In this document: piece after piece, positions 1 to 13,400 of the stretch
How positions within the stretch are numbered: the first letter of the stretch is position 1
How the letters are laid out: the number at the start of each line of letters is the position of its first letter
Assembly: GCF_002775205.1 (NCBI RefSeq)
Contig: NC_036453.1
Coordinates: forward strand, 17,855,594 to 17,919,593
Length of the DNA stretch: 64,000 nt
Source: Xiphophorus maculatus
Lineage: Eukaryota; Chordata; Actinopteri; Cyprinodontiformes; Poeciliidae
Direction: 5' to 3'
Position numbers and translations under genes: made by a program
Notes under the pieces: generated by a model
What the model was told of the DNA's origin: nothing
The model's input: only the letters and a program-made list of their open reading frames with translations
Database searches by the model: none

Positions 1-451
1 ACTTTGATCTTCAACTTTCTTTGATTATTTGAAACATGCGACACACAAACCAAATACCTTTTCACAGTTCTGCAAATACCTCGTCTTACTGCTGCAGCAC
101 TTGAAGTGCATTCCACCACTTTAACATGGCTTGGTTTCAGTATAACTGCATGAATTAACAAACAATTAACTTTGAACTTAGGGATGAAAACACACTACAC
201 AAAGCTTTATAAAAAGATTATTTAATGAGAACAGTGAAAACTAATTTTCTTTACTTTGGCTCATAACAAAATCATTCAAATGATTCTACTTTACTAGTAT
301 TTACATTATGCTGCCTTTGATACAGCAATGAACTGGATCACAGAGCAAAAACCTTTTCAGCCCTTTAGAAAATATTTGTCCACGTTGCATTTGTTTCACC
401 AAAGTTTTTCTGTTTCACCAGAACTAGGGGATGTCTGATGCTGAATTAAAT
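1..451. other. Probable bud13 3' UTR and downstream flank
   Basis: This lies 3' of the bud13 stop on the minus strand. I see no ORF, repeat or convincing polyadenylation signal; part is presumably 3' UTR. Confidence 0.4.
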
Positions 452-3400
452 TTACATGTCCTCCACGCTCCACTTGTAAGCTTCCTCCTGGAGAGCCTTT
501 TTATCAGCTATCCGCGTGTAGCGCTTCTGTTCAAATCCATTGGATCTGTAAAACAGCGCATACAGAAACGTTGTCACAACAGTCTTACATGTTCACTAAA
601 AAAACTTTAGTTAATAAAGTAAACCTTACTTTCAACACTTTTTTGACAAGGGACTTTAGGTTGAGATTTGCTTAGGATCAATATCCTGTTTGAAGGTCTA
701 ATGATGCCCAAGCACCAGGGAACACAAACCTATTTATTGTTACAGTGGAAATTGAAACCTCAGTGGCTGCAGGTCTTTTTTCAGTCACTTGAGGGTTTTT
801 GACCTCCAAACTCCTGGTGTCTCTTGCAATTATCAGGGCCTTTTGTAACTTTTTGTGCCCCTTCCCTTTTCCATTTTAGGTCAAGGCAATGCTTTTTTTC
901 TCTCAGGTTTTTGGACAATTTCTTTAACTGAGTTGTATTTCCACCATGCAATGAAAAGCTTCCATCAACAGCCCAAAACCATCTGCAAATGTGTGCTTTT
1001 AGGAAGAACTCCATCCAGTTAAATCCGCTTGACACGCAAATAGTCATTGAATGCAGGATGTAGTTTGAATTTAGATAAAAAATAATTTTGATATTAGTGT
1101 TATTCAACTATTGAAGTTGTTTCTGTCTCATTTGCTCATGGCAACCAGGTGAACAACTTGGGATTTTGCCAATAAATGTAATTCCTGTTTGTATTAGGGT
1201 AGGCGTTGAATAATTTTAGGTGCAACTGTACAACAGCCATGCAATGATTTTGCCATCTGTTCTTCTGTGATTTCATGTGAACCATCTACAAGCCTTACCT
1301 GTCGACTCCATCCCACCGATAACCTGGTTGAATGTTAAACCGATTAGGAGGCGGTGGAGGCCCTTGGTACCGAGGTTTCGCTGTGAATAAAATCACAAAA
1401 ACAGACCTGTTGACTTGGTGTCTCTTTGGCAAACAGTTAACCGCAGAAACTTTACTGAGGTAAATGAAGGTGAGAGACATTCAAACCTGGTGTTTTGGTG
1501 TTGCGCTCCTTTTTGCGCCTGAGCATCCCAGCCATTGGATCCCCTTCCCTTTCCTGCTCTCTCAACATTCGGTCAAGATCCTCGTCGTCGTAGTGACGTG
1601 CCAGCGGCTTCTGGGTTTCATGCAGCGCGTCTTCTAGTTTCTGCTGTTGCATCTGTCCCTGGGCCAACCTACAAACATTTTGATTTAATGAACCATATTA
1701 CACATTTCAAAGTCCTTTGATATGTCAAATAATGCTTAACAGACTTACCCTCTTCCCCACTGAGCATATTTCTCATCCTTTGCAGCTTTTTCTCCAGCTT
1801 TTCTCCTCTGTTCTTCTCTTTCTGAATCCAAATCCCTCTTTTTACCGCTCTTGTCTCGGAACACCGTCTGGGCATTCCGGGATTCATCTAGTCAAAGTAT
1901 GAAACATACAATGAAACATCCTGTATGTTTTACAGTCAAACAGAAACAAAGTGAAGGAAGAAAAAATTTAACTAACTTTCTAGTGGCTGATTGTTTTTTT
2001 CCCGTCGTCGGTTTTCTTCCTGTTCTTTTTTTAAGACATCAATAGAAACCAGACCTGCTTTTCCCCCTGAAAGCATCCTTGGGCCCTGTAAAAATAAACC
2101 AAAAAAAAAAAAAAGAAGTAAAAGTTTGAAGCAAAACATGTTTTGACATTAGTCATGGATATATACATATATATTTTGGCTTACTTGCGAGGGCCCAGAT
2201 CTTCGAGGTGGCGACAAGTCGTCATCTGAGTCTTTTCCAGTCCGCGGCCGTCTGGGTGGAGACTGGTCAGAATCAGAGCCCTGTCTTCCTTTTGGACGTC
2301 TCCTCGGAGGAGATTGATCCGAGTCCGGCGCTTCCTGCTTCACAGGCTTTTTTCGAGGAGGTGACTGGTCAGAATCTGAGTCATGCCGATTCTGAGTTCT
2401 ATTAGCGTGAGGTGATCGCCGAACGTCCGGCGATCGTCGATTTGAACTGTGCTTGCTTCTGCTAGGAGAGGAATCTAAAAACAATAATATTTAAATGATC
2501 AGTCTACTGTTTTCTGTCAGTCAGGATACACAAACTGTTATTCAAATTAGCTTGTCAAAAGTTTCATCATAACATTACAAATAAAAAGTAAAGATGACTG
2601 AAATGAAAATACTTAAGACTTTCTATTGCATCTTTACCGCACCTTACTAAAGTATTCATGGCCCTTTTCATCTTTTTTAACATTTTATTGCAATGCAGCC
2701 ACAAACTTTAATGTATTTAGTGAGATTTGGTGTGTTGGAGCACTACAAAGGACTGAATGAATAATGATAAATGGCTACATCTTTAGAAAGAAAAATCTGA
2801 AAGTGGGGCACCTATTTAGGCCTTAAATAAAATCCTGTGCAACTTCATTACTAATTCCAAAAAAATGAATAAAAAAACATCACAAAGGTCAAGGAGCACA
2901 AGGGTTATGGTATCTCAACAGGAGATACTAGTCAAGCACTCCAAAAATCTGACTTTATGAAAGTGTGATAGAATAACAAGTCAAATTTGCAGTTTGCCAC
3001 ATAGAAGTCAAAGCAAAAACAAGCAGCACATCAAGCTGAACATCCACCATGCTCATAGTAAAACAAGGTAGTGGTAGTATTATGCTGTGGGGATAGTTTT
3101 CTTTTGCAAGGTGCTCTATGTCAAAAAAGATGGCATAAGTAATACAATAACATAGACAGAGTCCAGATTATATTCGAAACAAAAAAGCAATTTACTTTCC
3201 CCACCCACCTTTACTTTGCGCCTTTCTTAGCTTCCCTGAATGCTGCCTTGGAGGTGACGCGTCTGGAGAGTCGTGCCGAGTTTTCCTGGGAGGAGATACA
3301 TCTGGAGAGTCATGGCGAATTCTCCTGGGAGAAGAAGCATCTGGAGAGTCGTGTCTCTTATTAGTGGTAGGAGAACTGTGTTTATTTCCCTTTAGTGAAC

Positions 3401-4242
3401 GTTCTGAAGAGTTAGGCCGTATTTTGCCTGACACAACAGGGTCTGTGTGTTCACTTCCTTCCTCCTCCTCCTGCTCCTCTCTGTCCTCATCAGCTACACA
3501 ACAGGAGATTTGAAGTAAATATCAATCCAGATTCACACATGAACAAATTCTTCTTATTTGCCCCACAGTTACCTCCAATAACTTTCCATCTGTTGCTGGT
3601 CCTAAAGACTTCCAGTTGTTTCACATCATCTGGTCGCTCATCAATGAATTCGGCAATCTAAGAAAGAACAGAATTCAAAACACAGTAGAATAGTTTGCTT
3701 GGAATAATTTTTAACGACTGCATATGTTTTAATTTGTATGTTTTTAAAGAAATACAGAACATATTTGTCTTAAGAACAAATATTTATTTGAATATTTGAT
3801 AAGTAAGTAAAAGGAGTGAATGAATGAATGAATTTATTTAGGCTAGCCTGCAAGCTAACGTTAGCTCGGTGCTTACCACAGGAGCCTCCTCTTCATCTTC
3901 TTCAACCTCCGTTTGCTCCTTCACCATCTGTCTCCAGTCAATGTCGTCGTCCACTATTTTAAGTCTTCAGACGGAAGCAAGCAAAATAAGACGAATGTCA
4001 CATCAAGCTAACCGCCAAAGAGTCGCCGAGACTCAAAACTAGCTCAGGCGCTAGTGTAGATCTAAAACGTGAGAATCGCAGTTGGGTTTTTCAGTCACTC
4101 ACCCTCTCTCGGGAACCTTACGTCGTTTCTTTTTCATCTTCCCTTTTGATTGACTGGAATTGTCGTCTGCTGACAAATACCGTTTGAGGTACTCAGCTTT
4201 AGAGAGTTCTGCTCCCTTGCTGTTGCTAGTAGAGGCGGCCAT
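452..4242 (-). CDS. bud13: BUD13 homolog, RES-complex spliceosome protein
   Basis: Ten coding exons on the minus strand: 4103-4242, 3877-3964, 3573-3657, 3209-3493, 2185-2474, 1977-2085, 1749-1887, 1487-1668, 1299-1380, 452-545 (1494 nt, 497 aa). All junctions are GT-AG and phases agree. The chosen start gives [19 protein letters not shown], matching the family's N-terminal '[12 protein letters not shown]'; an in-frame ATG 42 nt further upstream is less likely. The middle (exons 4-5) is basic and Ser/Pro-rich, with repeated RHDSPDxSPPR and SDSDQSPPR units typical of BUD13. The conserved C-terminal part carries '[24 protein letters not shown]', '[21 protein letters not shown]' and ends [11 protein letters not shown]. 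Known role of the family: part of the pre-mRNA retention and splicing (RES) complex in activated spliceosomes, nuclear. The protein is shorter than the human one, mainly because it has fewer middle repeats. It is a housekeeping gene with no obvious link to its neighbours. Confidence 0.95.
2645..3130 (+). mobile_element. Decayed Tc1/mariner-like DNA transposon relic in a bud13 intron
   Basis: This lies in the 734-bp intron between bud13 exons 4 and 5. It has the recognisable order of a common fish Tc1-like family: a terminal stretch with 'gcagccacaaactttaatgt' (near 2694), a spaced transposase remnant, then 'gtagtggtagtattatgctg' with 'tgctgtggggat' near 3070-3095. Long parts are missing and no transposase ORF remains. 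Boundaries are approximate. Confidence 0.6.
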
Positions 4243-4771
4243 AGCTGGATGTTTTTGGAAACTACGGATGACATTGAGGTTCAAGCTTAAGCTAGCGAGC
4301 AGAAGACGCGGATCCGCATCATTATGTACACGGAACGTGGAGGGTGTCCAAATTGGGCGGAGTTTTTGGTTCTTGTTATGAGATCAGAACGAATGACCAG
4401 GGCGTGGGAGAATTATTTTTGTAAATTTTGAGGGACAAAAACACAACATTTATTTTTAGTAAATATAACATAATATATTTTAATATATTTCAAATGGAAA
4501 AGATAAAGTGAGTGTACATGCTAAGCATGTTTTGTTTGGTGCTGCATTCATTATATTTATACTCTGGGCTGCACATGTACTGCATTTCAAACTGAAATCT
4601 TTGCTTTTGCTTTTAGGCATGTAAATATCAACTGACTATTCTCCCTATGTCTGAAAGGATTATACTCCCCCAAACACTCGTTTGCACTTCGAGCCAGCTT
4701 ATGGACCGGCAATGCTGAGAGGAACAGACCTTGCCATTCGGAGTCTTTAGCCTGGCCTCTTTTTTACTGGT

Positions 4772-4903
<132 letters not shown>

Positions 4904-5339
4904 TCGGCCCGTCGCTTAGAAACATTTTTACAGTACTAATGGAAACATGTAGAGAGCTGGTCTGAACATAAGTTTGATTGCTGTATTGAAAGAAAAATGG
5001 TTGGGTTTTTTATAAGCATTTTTTTTATTCATTTATTTTATAAAATGCGCCTAAAAACGGATTATTTTTATTTTATTTTTTTTCCAGAATTTATTCCCAT
5101 TTATAATGGTCTTGTTATCTTATAAGAGAAACCCGCATTTCCAGCTAGAAATAAACTCCTGGGTTGAATGCAAATAATTCTACATCCAGATCTACCAGCG
5201 GTATAAATTACTTTAAATCTAAAATGATTGTTTGTTTTTTGCACGGGGCCCAACTGGTTTTTCTCAACTGGACCCATATGGGCTAACCCAGTTGGACACG
5301 CTAAGTAGGTCGTGTTCTCACTAAACTAGGAAAATAGAG

Positions 5340-5832
5340 CACATCTCCCCAGTTCTCAAGTACTTACACTGACTCTCTGTTCTCAGAGCATAGACTTTCT
5401 TAGTTTCTAAATCACTGAACAGCTTAGCTCCAAAATACATTAAAAATCTATTGTTGTTGTATCAACCTTCCAGAATACTCGGGTCTTCTGGTTCTGGTCT
5501 GCTCTGCATCCCCAGAACCAGAAGCAAACATGGAGAAGCAGCATTCAGCTTCTATGCACCACAGATCTGGAACAAACGTCCTGAAAACTATAATGATACT
5601 GAAACATAGTTAATGTAAATCAAAGGTAAATACCTACCTGTGTAAAGTTTATTTTGTTTCATAATAACTTGAATACCGATCAGCATATTTAATGCATGAT
5701 GTTCATGACTTTGGTGATGGCATTTGACAAAATGTAATGCTTATTGCTTGTTTCATAATTGGTTACTGTATGATGTTCTTATGGTGCAAAGAACTTTGAA
5801 CTGCATTGTTGCTGAACTTGACTTGATTCAAC
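5340..5832 (+). mobile_element. LINE 3' end (5'-truncated non-LTR retrotransposon)
   Basis: Translation in the sense frame around 5405-5590 gives 'APKYIKNLLLLYQPSR', 'GSGLLCIPRTRSKHGEAAFS' and 'FYAPQIWNK', a C-terminal reverse-transcriptase motif string common in fish LINEs. It is followed by a 3' UTR ending 'aactttgaactgcattgttg' near 5790-5812, a typical fish LINE tail. The copy is truncated at the 5' side and is diverged. Confidence 0.7.
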
Positions 5833-6428
5833 TCGGTCTAATCTGGGTTTCAAATGTCAAATAAGTGAATCACTTCAAAACAGTTAACGCATTTAGTATT
5901 TCATATGGGTTCCAACATTTTACCCAGAGTTATCCTGCATCAAATCTGCGAAAAAGAAACTCTAATTTGCAGAATATCCCATTTCCTGTGACTTTGGTCA
6001 GCAAATGTAAATGTTGGCTGGTTGATGGGTTGATTGGAGAATGGACCTTTAATGAAATTCTGCTGGCAAGCCTCATACTTTGAACTGACTATGCATTTTT
6101 ATTCTTTTCAGGTTTTTTTATGAGCACCAAGTAACCAGAAAATCATTGTTTGGCTATATATTTAGCATTCTTTTATTGAAAACCAGAACTCCATCACTAT
6201 ATATTCACATGTGCAAGTTGTCACAGTGCATTACATCACAAAAGATTTGTGCAGTTCTGAAGCAAAAGGTCTCTGAACGTCTTGAGTCATCTTCCTCGAT
6301 AAAAGCATTCTAATGCCGTAACAGCGATAAAACCTAAAGCTGTGGTGTTGATGGATGTGTATGTAGACAGAAGCAGGGCTGGGCTTGTTTGTGTGTAGAT
6401 AGGCACATGCTAGGGTGTCACATTTTAT

Positions 6429-7631
6429 TTAGCAGTGTGTATGAAAGAGGACGATCAGCAGGGGGACGATCCAGGACCACGAGCTCTTCAGAAACAGGCT
6501 GACAGCCGAGCAAGGCTGCAGATGTTCTGCAGGAGAACGGAAAAGTATCAGTGTTGCTTTCAAAGCACCGAACCTCATGTACGTAAATAGCTAATCCACC
6601 CACCTTTCTCCACCTTGATACTCTCAACCTGCCCAGATATTTTACACATGTAGGTGGTGTTGTGTGGCAGTGTGTTTGTGAAGCCTTTCAGGGTCATCCT
6701 GTAGCCGTGGGGATCAAGCTCCACCACTTCGCTTTTGTCTCTGAACTGGGCCTCTGCAGCCGAGCCGGAAACATTCGTGTTGATCAGGGCCTCCTTGGTT
6801 CCAGATGACCAGGAGAACTCGTAGCTGCTGATTTTGTTGGGCTTGGGCTCGATCCGGCAGTCGACTCTCAGGTCCTCGTCCTCTTCCAAGCACACAGAGA
6901 TCAGCTGAGATTGCACTGGGATCAGCAGCACTGGGTAAAACGCAAACATGTGGCGCGAGAGAAAATGATTGAAGTAGCTAAGTCTCATTTGTAGCGACCA
7001 CAGACACCACAGATCAGCCCTTTTAGAAGCATTTAGCTGTCATTACTGAATATCCCAGTTTGACTCTTACAGTTAGCCATAGCAACATCGTACCACATGG
7101 TGAATCTTGTATCTGTTTTTATGACCCTGAAGTGTTATAATCAAAAGCTGTTTGTTTGAAAGCGCGTCAGTAAATAATCTGGACAAATGCGGAAAAGCGT
7201 TTTGAAATAATCCATGATGAGTTAATAGCGATTAATACCGAAAGTGAAGCTTTTTTTTTTATTATTCAACAGGATAATTACATAAAATAAATGCTTGAAC
7301 ATACAGTAAATTCTCCCCTGTAGAAATAGTCCATATTAGAAATTTCGCATTATTATTTTGTTTCATTTACTCGACTAAATCAGTAAGAAATAGAAATGGT
7401 GATATCCTTCAAGATGATATTTCAATAAATATACCCAGTTGCTTCCTTCGTTCTTGAATATGAGATAAAGCAGCTTCTCTAATGAGAACAATCTCCTGAT
7501 TTTTTTTTATCATCAGAAACTTCTGATACTTCAAAATAGTTTGGCTTAGCTTCTCAGTGCCACACCTTAGAAGTTTCTAGAACTTTACTCTCACCTCCAA
7601 GTATCCCACTTAGAATCAGAGATGTGAGCAT
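6429..7631 (-). CDS. thy1: Thy-1 membrane glycoprotein (CD90), GPI-anchored Ig protein
   Basis: Three coding exons on the minus strand: 7595-7631 (start and first part of the signal peptide), 6604-6930 (Ig V-like domain), 6429-6526 (C-terminal GPI signal); 462 nt, 153 aa, phases consistent. The mature chain starts about VQSQLISVCLEEDEDLRVDC. Family features visible are the paired cysteines (LRVDC and TTYMCKISG), N-glycosylation sequons (NVS, NTT), and a C-terminal hydrophobic tail ending KSSWSWIVPLLIVLFHTHC with no cytoplasmic segment. A cysteine just before that tail (QPCSAVS) sits where mammalian Thy-1 attaches its GPI anchor. The three-exon layout matches mammalian THY1. Known role: neuronal and lymphoid surface protein affecting adhesion through integrins. 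It is a neighbour of a nectin here, as in human 11q23. Confidence 0.9.
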
Positions 7632-10465
7632 GTTGAGGAATCCAACTGTGGGAAAAATGACAAATGGGTTAATGAGACAGAGGAAGAGATAGCACTTAAA
7701 CCGTAATACTGATGCATAGTTGTTTTCTTCGGCTCGGTGCCAATAACAGCTAAAAATACTAAAATGGATCCTAATTTAGTTTTTTTGTGACAACAAACAG
7801 CCCGTAGAGGTTGGAAAGTTCTGGTCAAAACCAACATGGATGTGTTCAGTGTGAAGAGCCTGACCCATCTGCGGTCCAAAGAGATGACGTAACATAATTT
7901 AGAGCAGCGTTGTCAACATTAAAAGCCATTTTTTATATGTCTTAATGTTGTTTTTTTTGTTATATTATTTGGAATAAATTGGCCTCTCACTTTTATCCAT
8001 CATGTCTTTATAGCTACATGTTCCTGCATCTCATCCTCAGTACTTTATATTTACTCTCTAATCCACAGTTAATTAAAATCCCTGAGGGACTCTTACCTCC
8101 TGCCAAAGCTGAATGATGCAGCAGTTCCTTTCTGCTCCGCTTGTAAAACGCTAAGCGGCTGCCGGGAATCACCTCGGTGTGCAGCACTGCAGAGCGTCCC
8201 ACCACTGAGAAGGAGTGGGAGCAGCACACAGAGGTGGAGGGAGGCAGTGGGAGGGAGGGACGATCCTGGACCAGAAAGAGCGCTGATTCGTCTTTTTCCT
8301 CTGCAGTGGCTGACGGAAGCAATGAGCTGGCTGTCTGTGTGTGCTCAGAGGCAAAACTCGGGCATGGTCATCGCTTTTCGCCAGCAAGGTGTTGTCTGAC
8401 CTTGTCTCTTTCCCTCTTTCGAGTCCTCGCCTGTGTCTCATGTTCTAAGTCATGCTGGCCTGATTTGCCCTTCATGCCTCTGTCCAGGTTGTTCCTCTAA
8501 GTGTTTCTCAAAAAGAGGAAGTGTTTTGTGCACCAAGCAGTCTCATTATGATGTGCAAATACAAGAAAATTATTTCTAACGAGAACATGTGCATTGCTTT
8601 GCATTTTGTTATGTTGCCAAAATAAAACGTTATGTTTTATTGGTGTAGGGATGGATTTCTTGATAAGTACAAGAAAGCTTGTCAGAAAATGACAGTATAG
8701 CAATATCTTAGAATCACTTAGCTGAAGTCTACACCTACACCTAATTACCAGACTTAAAGATTTACGGTTATAGAAACTCTCCAACCAACCTGGTGGGTGT
8801 CTGAGGTTCACCCTCCAGCAGAGAGCGACGCTGTTAATATAGCCAGAGGTTCAGGGTAACTGAATGCATGTGCACTCCACACTTTTCAGTATTCAATCTG
8901 TAAAATGTTTTGAAAACCATCAGCTAAAGCAGGTTTTTACCACAAGAACAAAAGTACTCTATGCCTGCCAAATAAAACTACAAATACAAGCTAAAATAGA
9001 ATTAAACAGTTAAAATCCTGCTTTAAGCAATTCTTCAGTCTATGCAGCATATAGCGCATTATTTCCTTTTACTTTTTGGTTTTCTCCCTGAGATAGTCTG
9101 CCCGAATAAAAACCCATCGTCATGTTTTCACAGCATCTCTGGATTCCATGACTCATTTGTGCCCCTTCAGAAATTTCCATCACTGTGCCGCTAAAAAAAA
9201 AGCTCAGTGTCTCCATCTGGAGGTTAGTAATGGGAGGTGTATAAAATGTAAGATGAAGGTAAACGTATTTGCAACACAATGTTAATGTTAGGTTAGGTTA
9301 AAATCACGTATAAAAAAATAAATAAATCAAAAAATCAAATCTGGATTTATCCTCAAGTGAAGAAGTTTAGAAATAAATGTGCAGAAACTTAAACTGGTTC
9401 TTGGAATGTGTGGCTTTAAAATCAGAGCAAAAACAATCCAAATTATAATTAATCACCTGGAAAATGTGAAAGCAGACATGGTTTTTACAGGAAACCCATC
9501 TTTTGGATTCATGAGTGTAAAACCTCGAGTGTAACCAATGCAGCCATTTTAATTAATCAGCGTACAATACCAAACAACGTTGTATCAAGTTTATTGCATA
9601 ATACTGAATAACTAAAAAAATATTCAGTTCATCCAAAATATATTTATATAGTAGAGTAGTTTTAACTCTTTCGAGTCTAAGAATTACTCAATCACTTATA
9701 ACAACTTATATATAATAATTAACACCAATTCTGAGACGGACCAAATAAAGTGTTGATTTAATTCTACCAAACCACCAAAGCCTCAGAAAGTATGCCGTTG
9801 CGCCCCTGGAGACTAGTGTCCAACTAGTAAAAATCCAACTGTAATGTAATAGGATACAAAAATGCAAAAAAATAAAATAAAATTTTTAAGGAAAACATAA
9901 ATTATGGAGGCCTATTATGAGATAATGTTTTATTACAGATACATTTTTGTACTTCATAAAATAAACATCCAATTGAAGCTCAGGTAAAGGGGGCCCCTTC
10001 ATTGACAGCCTTAAAGTCCGTAGCTCCGTCCCTGTCCGGACTGTTAATTGCGTCCTCGGATCACAACTTTTAATTTCTCTACAGAGGCGCCCTGTGCTGC
10101 CCGGGTTGCTCGGCTCAGCCCCCACAGGCTGTTTGTCGGTCGGGGCTGGGGGTAGTCTATCTCGGAAATAATCTGCCCACGCGTTTAAGCGGCTTTATCC
10201 CCGCCGAGCCTCAGACCGCTGCAGCTCCGGCTCCACACGCTGAGCGCCAGAAAGAAAAAGTGCCACAGGTCACACTGACCAGTTGGAGGTTGCGCACGGC
10301 TTGTGACACACACGAACGGACTCTGGTGCTGAAGCTGAGTCTATTTCTTTACTTTAAAACAAACAAACAAACAAACAAAAAAAAACAATTACTATTCCAA
10401 GAGCCAAGAGGAGAAGGTTACTCTAGGGATTTAAACAGACAGAAACTGGCAACGGTGTTCAGGAC
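7632..10465. other. Divergent intergenic region between thy1 and the nectin gene
   Basis: thy1 and the nectin gene are head to head here. The stretch 10000-10260 is the most GC- and CpG-rich piece of the neighbourhood and probably contains the nectin promoter and 5' UTR. Non-coding upstream exons of thy1 may lie in 7650-8450 but I cannot fix them. An (AAAC)n run occurs at about 10358-10380. The ORFs at 8014-8500 have no recognisable domain. Confidence 0.45.
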
Positions 10466-13400
10466 ATGGAACAGGCTGGACTGTGGATATTCTTTGTGAC
10501 TACTTGTGTTATTTCAGGTAAGGTTGATTTAACAAAAAGAAAGAAAAAAAAATCACTTCTTAACGTATCTGAAGTTTCATGTATTCACACATTGAGTACT
10601 TTGTGCGGCGATATTTAAAACATTTTTATTCACCAATTAAGATTTATCGGACCCCTGTGTTTTAATTCATTCCAAATGTTCATTTTAATTCCTGTGACAA
10701 CATAGTAGTGATGTCTTGTTTTTTTTTTTTTCTGATAGTCTCCTCTTAATATGGAAAACTCAAATCATAGACACTTTTATAAACATTTTTAAATACACAT
10801 GTTCAAGTGTAAATGTAATTTAGTGAAACTGACGCCTAAGTGGCAACAATGTAATGTTACACTGCAGTCCAAAATTAGGCTTCTGTTTGTGTATTTTGCT
10901 TAAGTAAAAGTACAAGTAATGAAAGAGTAAAATTTACATAAAGAGATAAAGAAATATGAGTAATTCATCCTCAGCATAAAAAATGTGGACTTAATATTAA
11001 ATAAATTGTTCTTACTTGCTATTTTTTTACTGTAATGATATAACACAGATCAAGCATAACATTTTCACCTCTGACAAGTGAAGTGGATGTCTTTCTGTCC
11101 TTTGGTGGGATAGCTTCAGGCAGCATTCGTTCTCAGAGATGATGTGTTTCAAGCAGGAAAAACTGGCCAAGTAAAAACGGTTTGACTGACGTTGAGAACG
11201 TCTGATGACTAGATTATGGGGTGAAAGGATTTTCACAATTGCAGATGCTGTGGTTTATTCCCAGTCTGCAGTGGTAAGTATCTACATCAATGAACTGGCA
11301 GCATGATCATTAGCAGCCAAGGCACATTGGTGCAGGTGTGAGGACGATGGCTCCTTGGCATAACTAAATAAATGGACATTTAATTTAAGGAAAGAGAAAT
11401 ATTTGATTATCCGGACATTTCTGCATGTTGTGTTCTGTCAACATTGTTTTATGTTTCTTTTGGGTTTCATTTTGTTCAGCTTGTGCCAGTCATTCCCTGT
11501 TTTATTCCGCAATACGGGTTCCTTGTCAGTCTTCCTTCCTGCCTTTTTGTCTCACTTCTGGCTTTGTTGCCAGCACACCTGTGTGGATTTACAGTCCCGG
11601 TTTCCTTTATGTGTATTTGTCAGATCCACATGTTTATCTCTGCTTCATAATGATTTTCTGGTTTCTGTTATGGTGTGCCTTTGCCTCCCTTTGTTTAGGG
11701 GTTTGTTAGTTCATTCTTCACATTGAATCTGATCCTGTATCAAATAGTTGCTTCCTGTTTCTTTAATGTTGTCTGCATATGCTTATCCTGTCCCCTGTAC
11801 CATGATAACATGGATCATTTGGGATTGAGCAAAAATACCACAATACTGCTCTGTTTAATATTAATATTAAATATCTACAGTAATGCATTTTTGTTCACCA
11901 GTAACAAAAATAAAAAGTGGCGAATGAACCATTTTTGACACATTTTGGCGTAGATTTTAAGTTACGTCAACCTCCCCATGCAACAGGTAACCAGAGAGTT
12001 TGACATCTGTCATTGAGCCGTTTAGGGTTTTTCCATCTGAATATTTATATTTTTCACTCCCAAAAGGATTTTATTTCCTGCCTCTATCACAATGACCAGT
12101 TTTACTACGAATTTTCAAAAGCTTGTATTATTTTAACTCAGACGCCACACCATGCACAGCTCTTCCGTTTTCAACTCAAACCTGCATCAGACTCTTCCAA
12201 TCTAAAGGATTTAAGATTTCAAACTACACTCAATAATAACCAGCTGCTCAGCAGGACCTACATATTGTCCGCCTGAACTTGACCGCAGTTAAAGAAAAGC
12301 AGAAAAACTAAAGTGAGTGCTGGTTTAGACGGCGTAGATGTGTTTGTCTGGAGGTTTATTGTGTGTGTGAATGAATGGACCAACTCATGGCCGCTGTAAC
12401 AGGTGCAGCAGTGTAATCACTGTAAGCTTGGGCCACACATTAAAGCTGGCATTCGATCTGTGGCTGCGTCTTACATGGAGGGAGATGTTGTGACATCAGC
12501 TGTGATTGCTTTTTTCCCCCTTTCCTTTCTCAGAATAATAAAAGCTTTCTCTGGAAGCTGGGCAGTAACTTGCTGCTGTGCACACATATGTTCATACCAG
12601 TAGTGTGTGCCATACGATTGTCATGTTGAAGGACACAGCATTGGATTAGAGCTGTGCAGGAAGTGGCAACAAGATTGTTGCCAGGGCTGCTGGCTGCTGC
12701 TGCTGGGTATTTTTCTGTGGATGTTTTGGAGCGGGTCGGTGTGATCTGGGGCCACCTGGCATCGATTAGTGATGAGTGCTATCACAATCGATTATTTTGT
12801 TTTTCCTCTTGCATTAAAACTTTGAAATCCCCAGCAGGGAGGCACGCAGAAAAGGCTGAATGAGACGAACAGACAGCCTCATGCATTTCTGCGTAATCCA
12901 CTGCCCACAGCTGGAACACACAGACGCTACTCTACAGATATAATCCCGCACAAACACGCTCCTTCTGTCTGCTCTGCCTTTTGTTTCCCTCCTTTTTACT
13001 CCACTCTCTCCGGAGTGTGCAGATTGAAACCATCTTTCTGCCTGTTTGCCCCCTCAGTCTGGTAAAGTTTCTCCCCGGGTGTTTTCTTCGTTTCTCCTCA
13101 TCCCGTCTCCTTTTTGCCTTTTGTGTTCTCATGTTATGTCTCAGCCACACATGCAGCAGTCACCATAATCCTGTGAGCTGCCTGCTGAACGCTGGCCAAG
13201 CGTACTCGCCACGTTCCTGCCACGGAGATTACGCACCCACATAAACTCACATACACACGCGTGAAGACACGTGTGTGCACTGACTCTGATCAAAAACAAG
13301 GGCAGAATTGGTTTCAGTGGCAATGCAGCACTGTGAGAAAACTGTATTCAGTTTTTTTTTTTTTGTTAAAATTTTCTTTGAATCATCAAGCAAATTTTAA

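Noticed and set aside
781-1107. Minus-strand ORF of 108 codons in a bud13 intron
   Set aside because: It lies wholly inside intron 9, has no known domain, and the surrounding sequence looks like an unassigned interspersed repeat.
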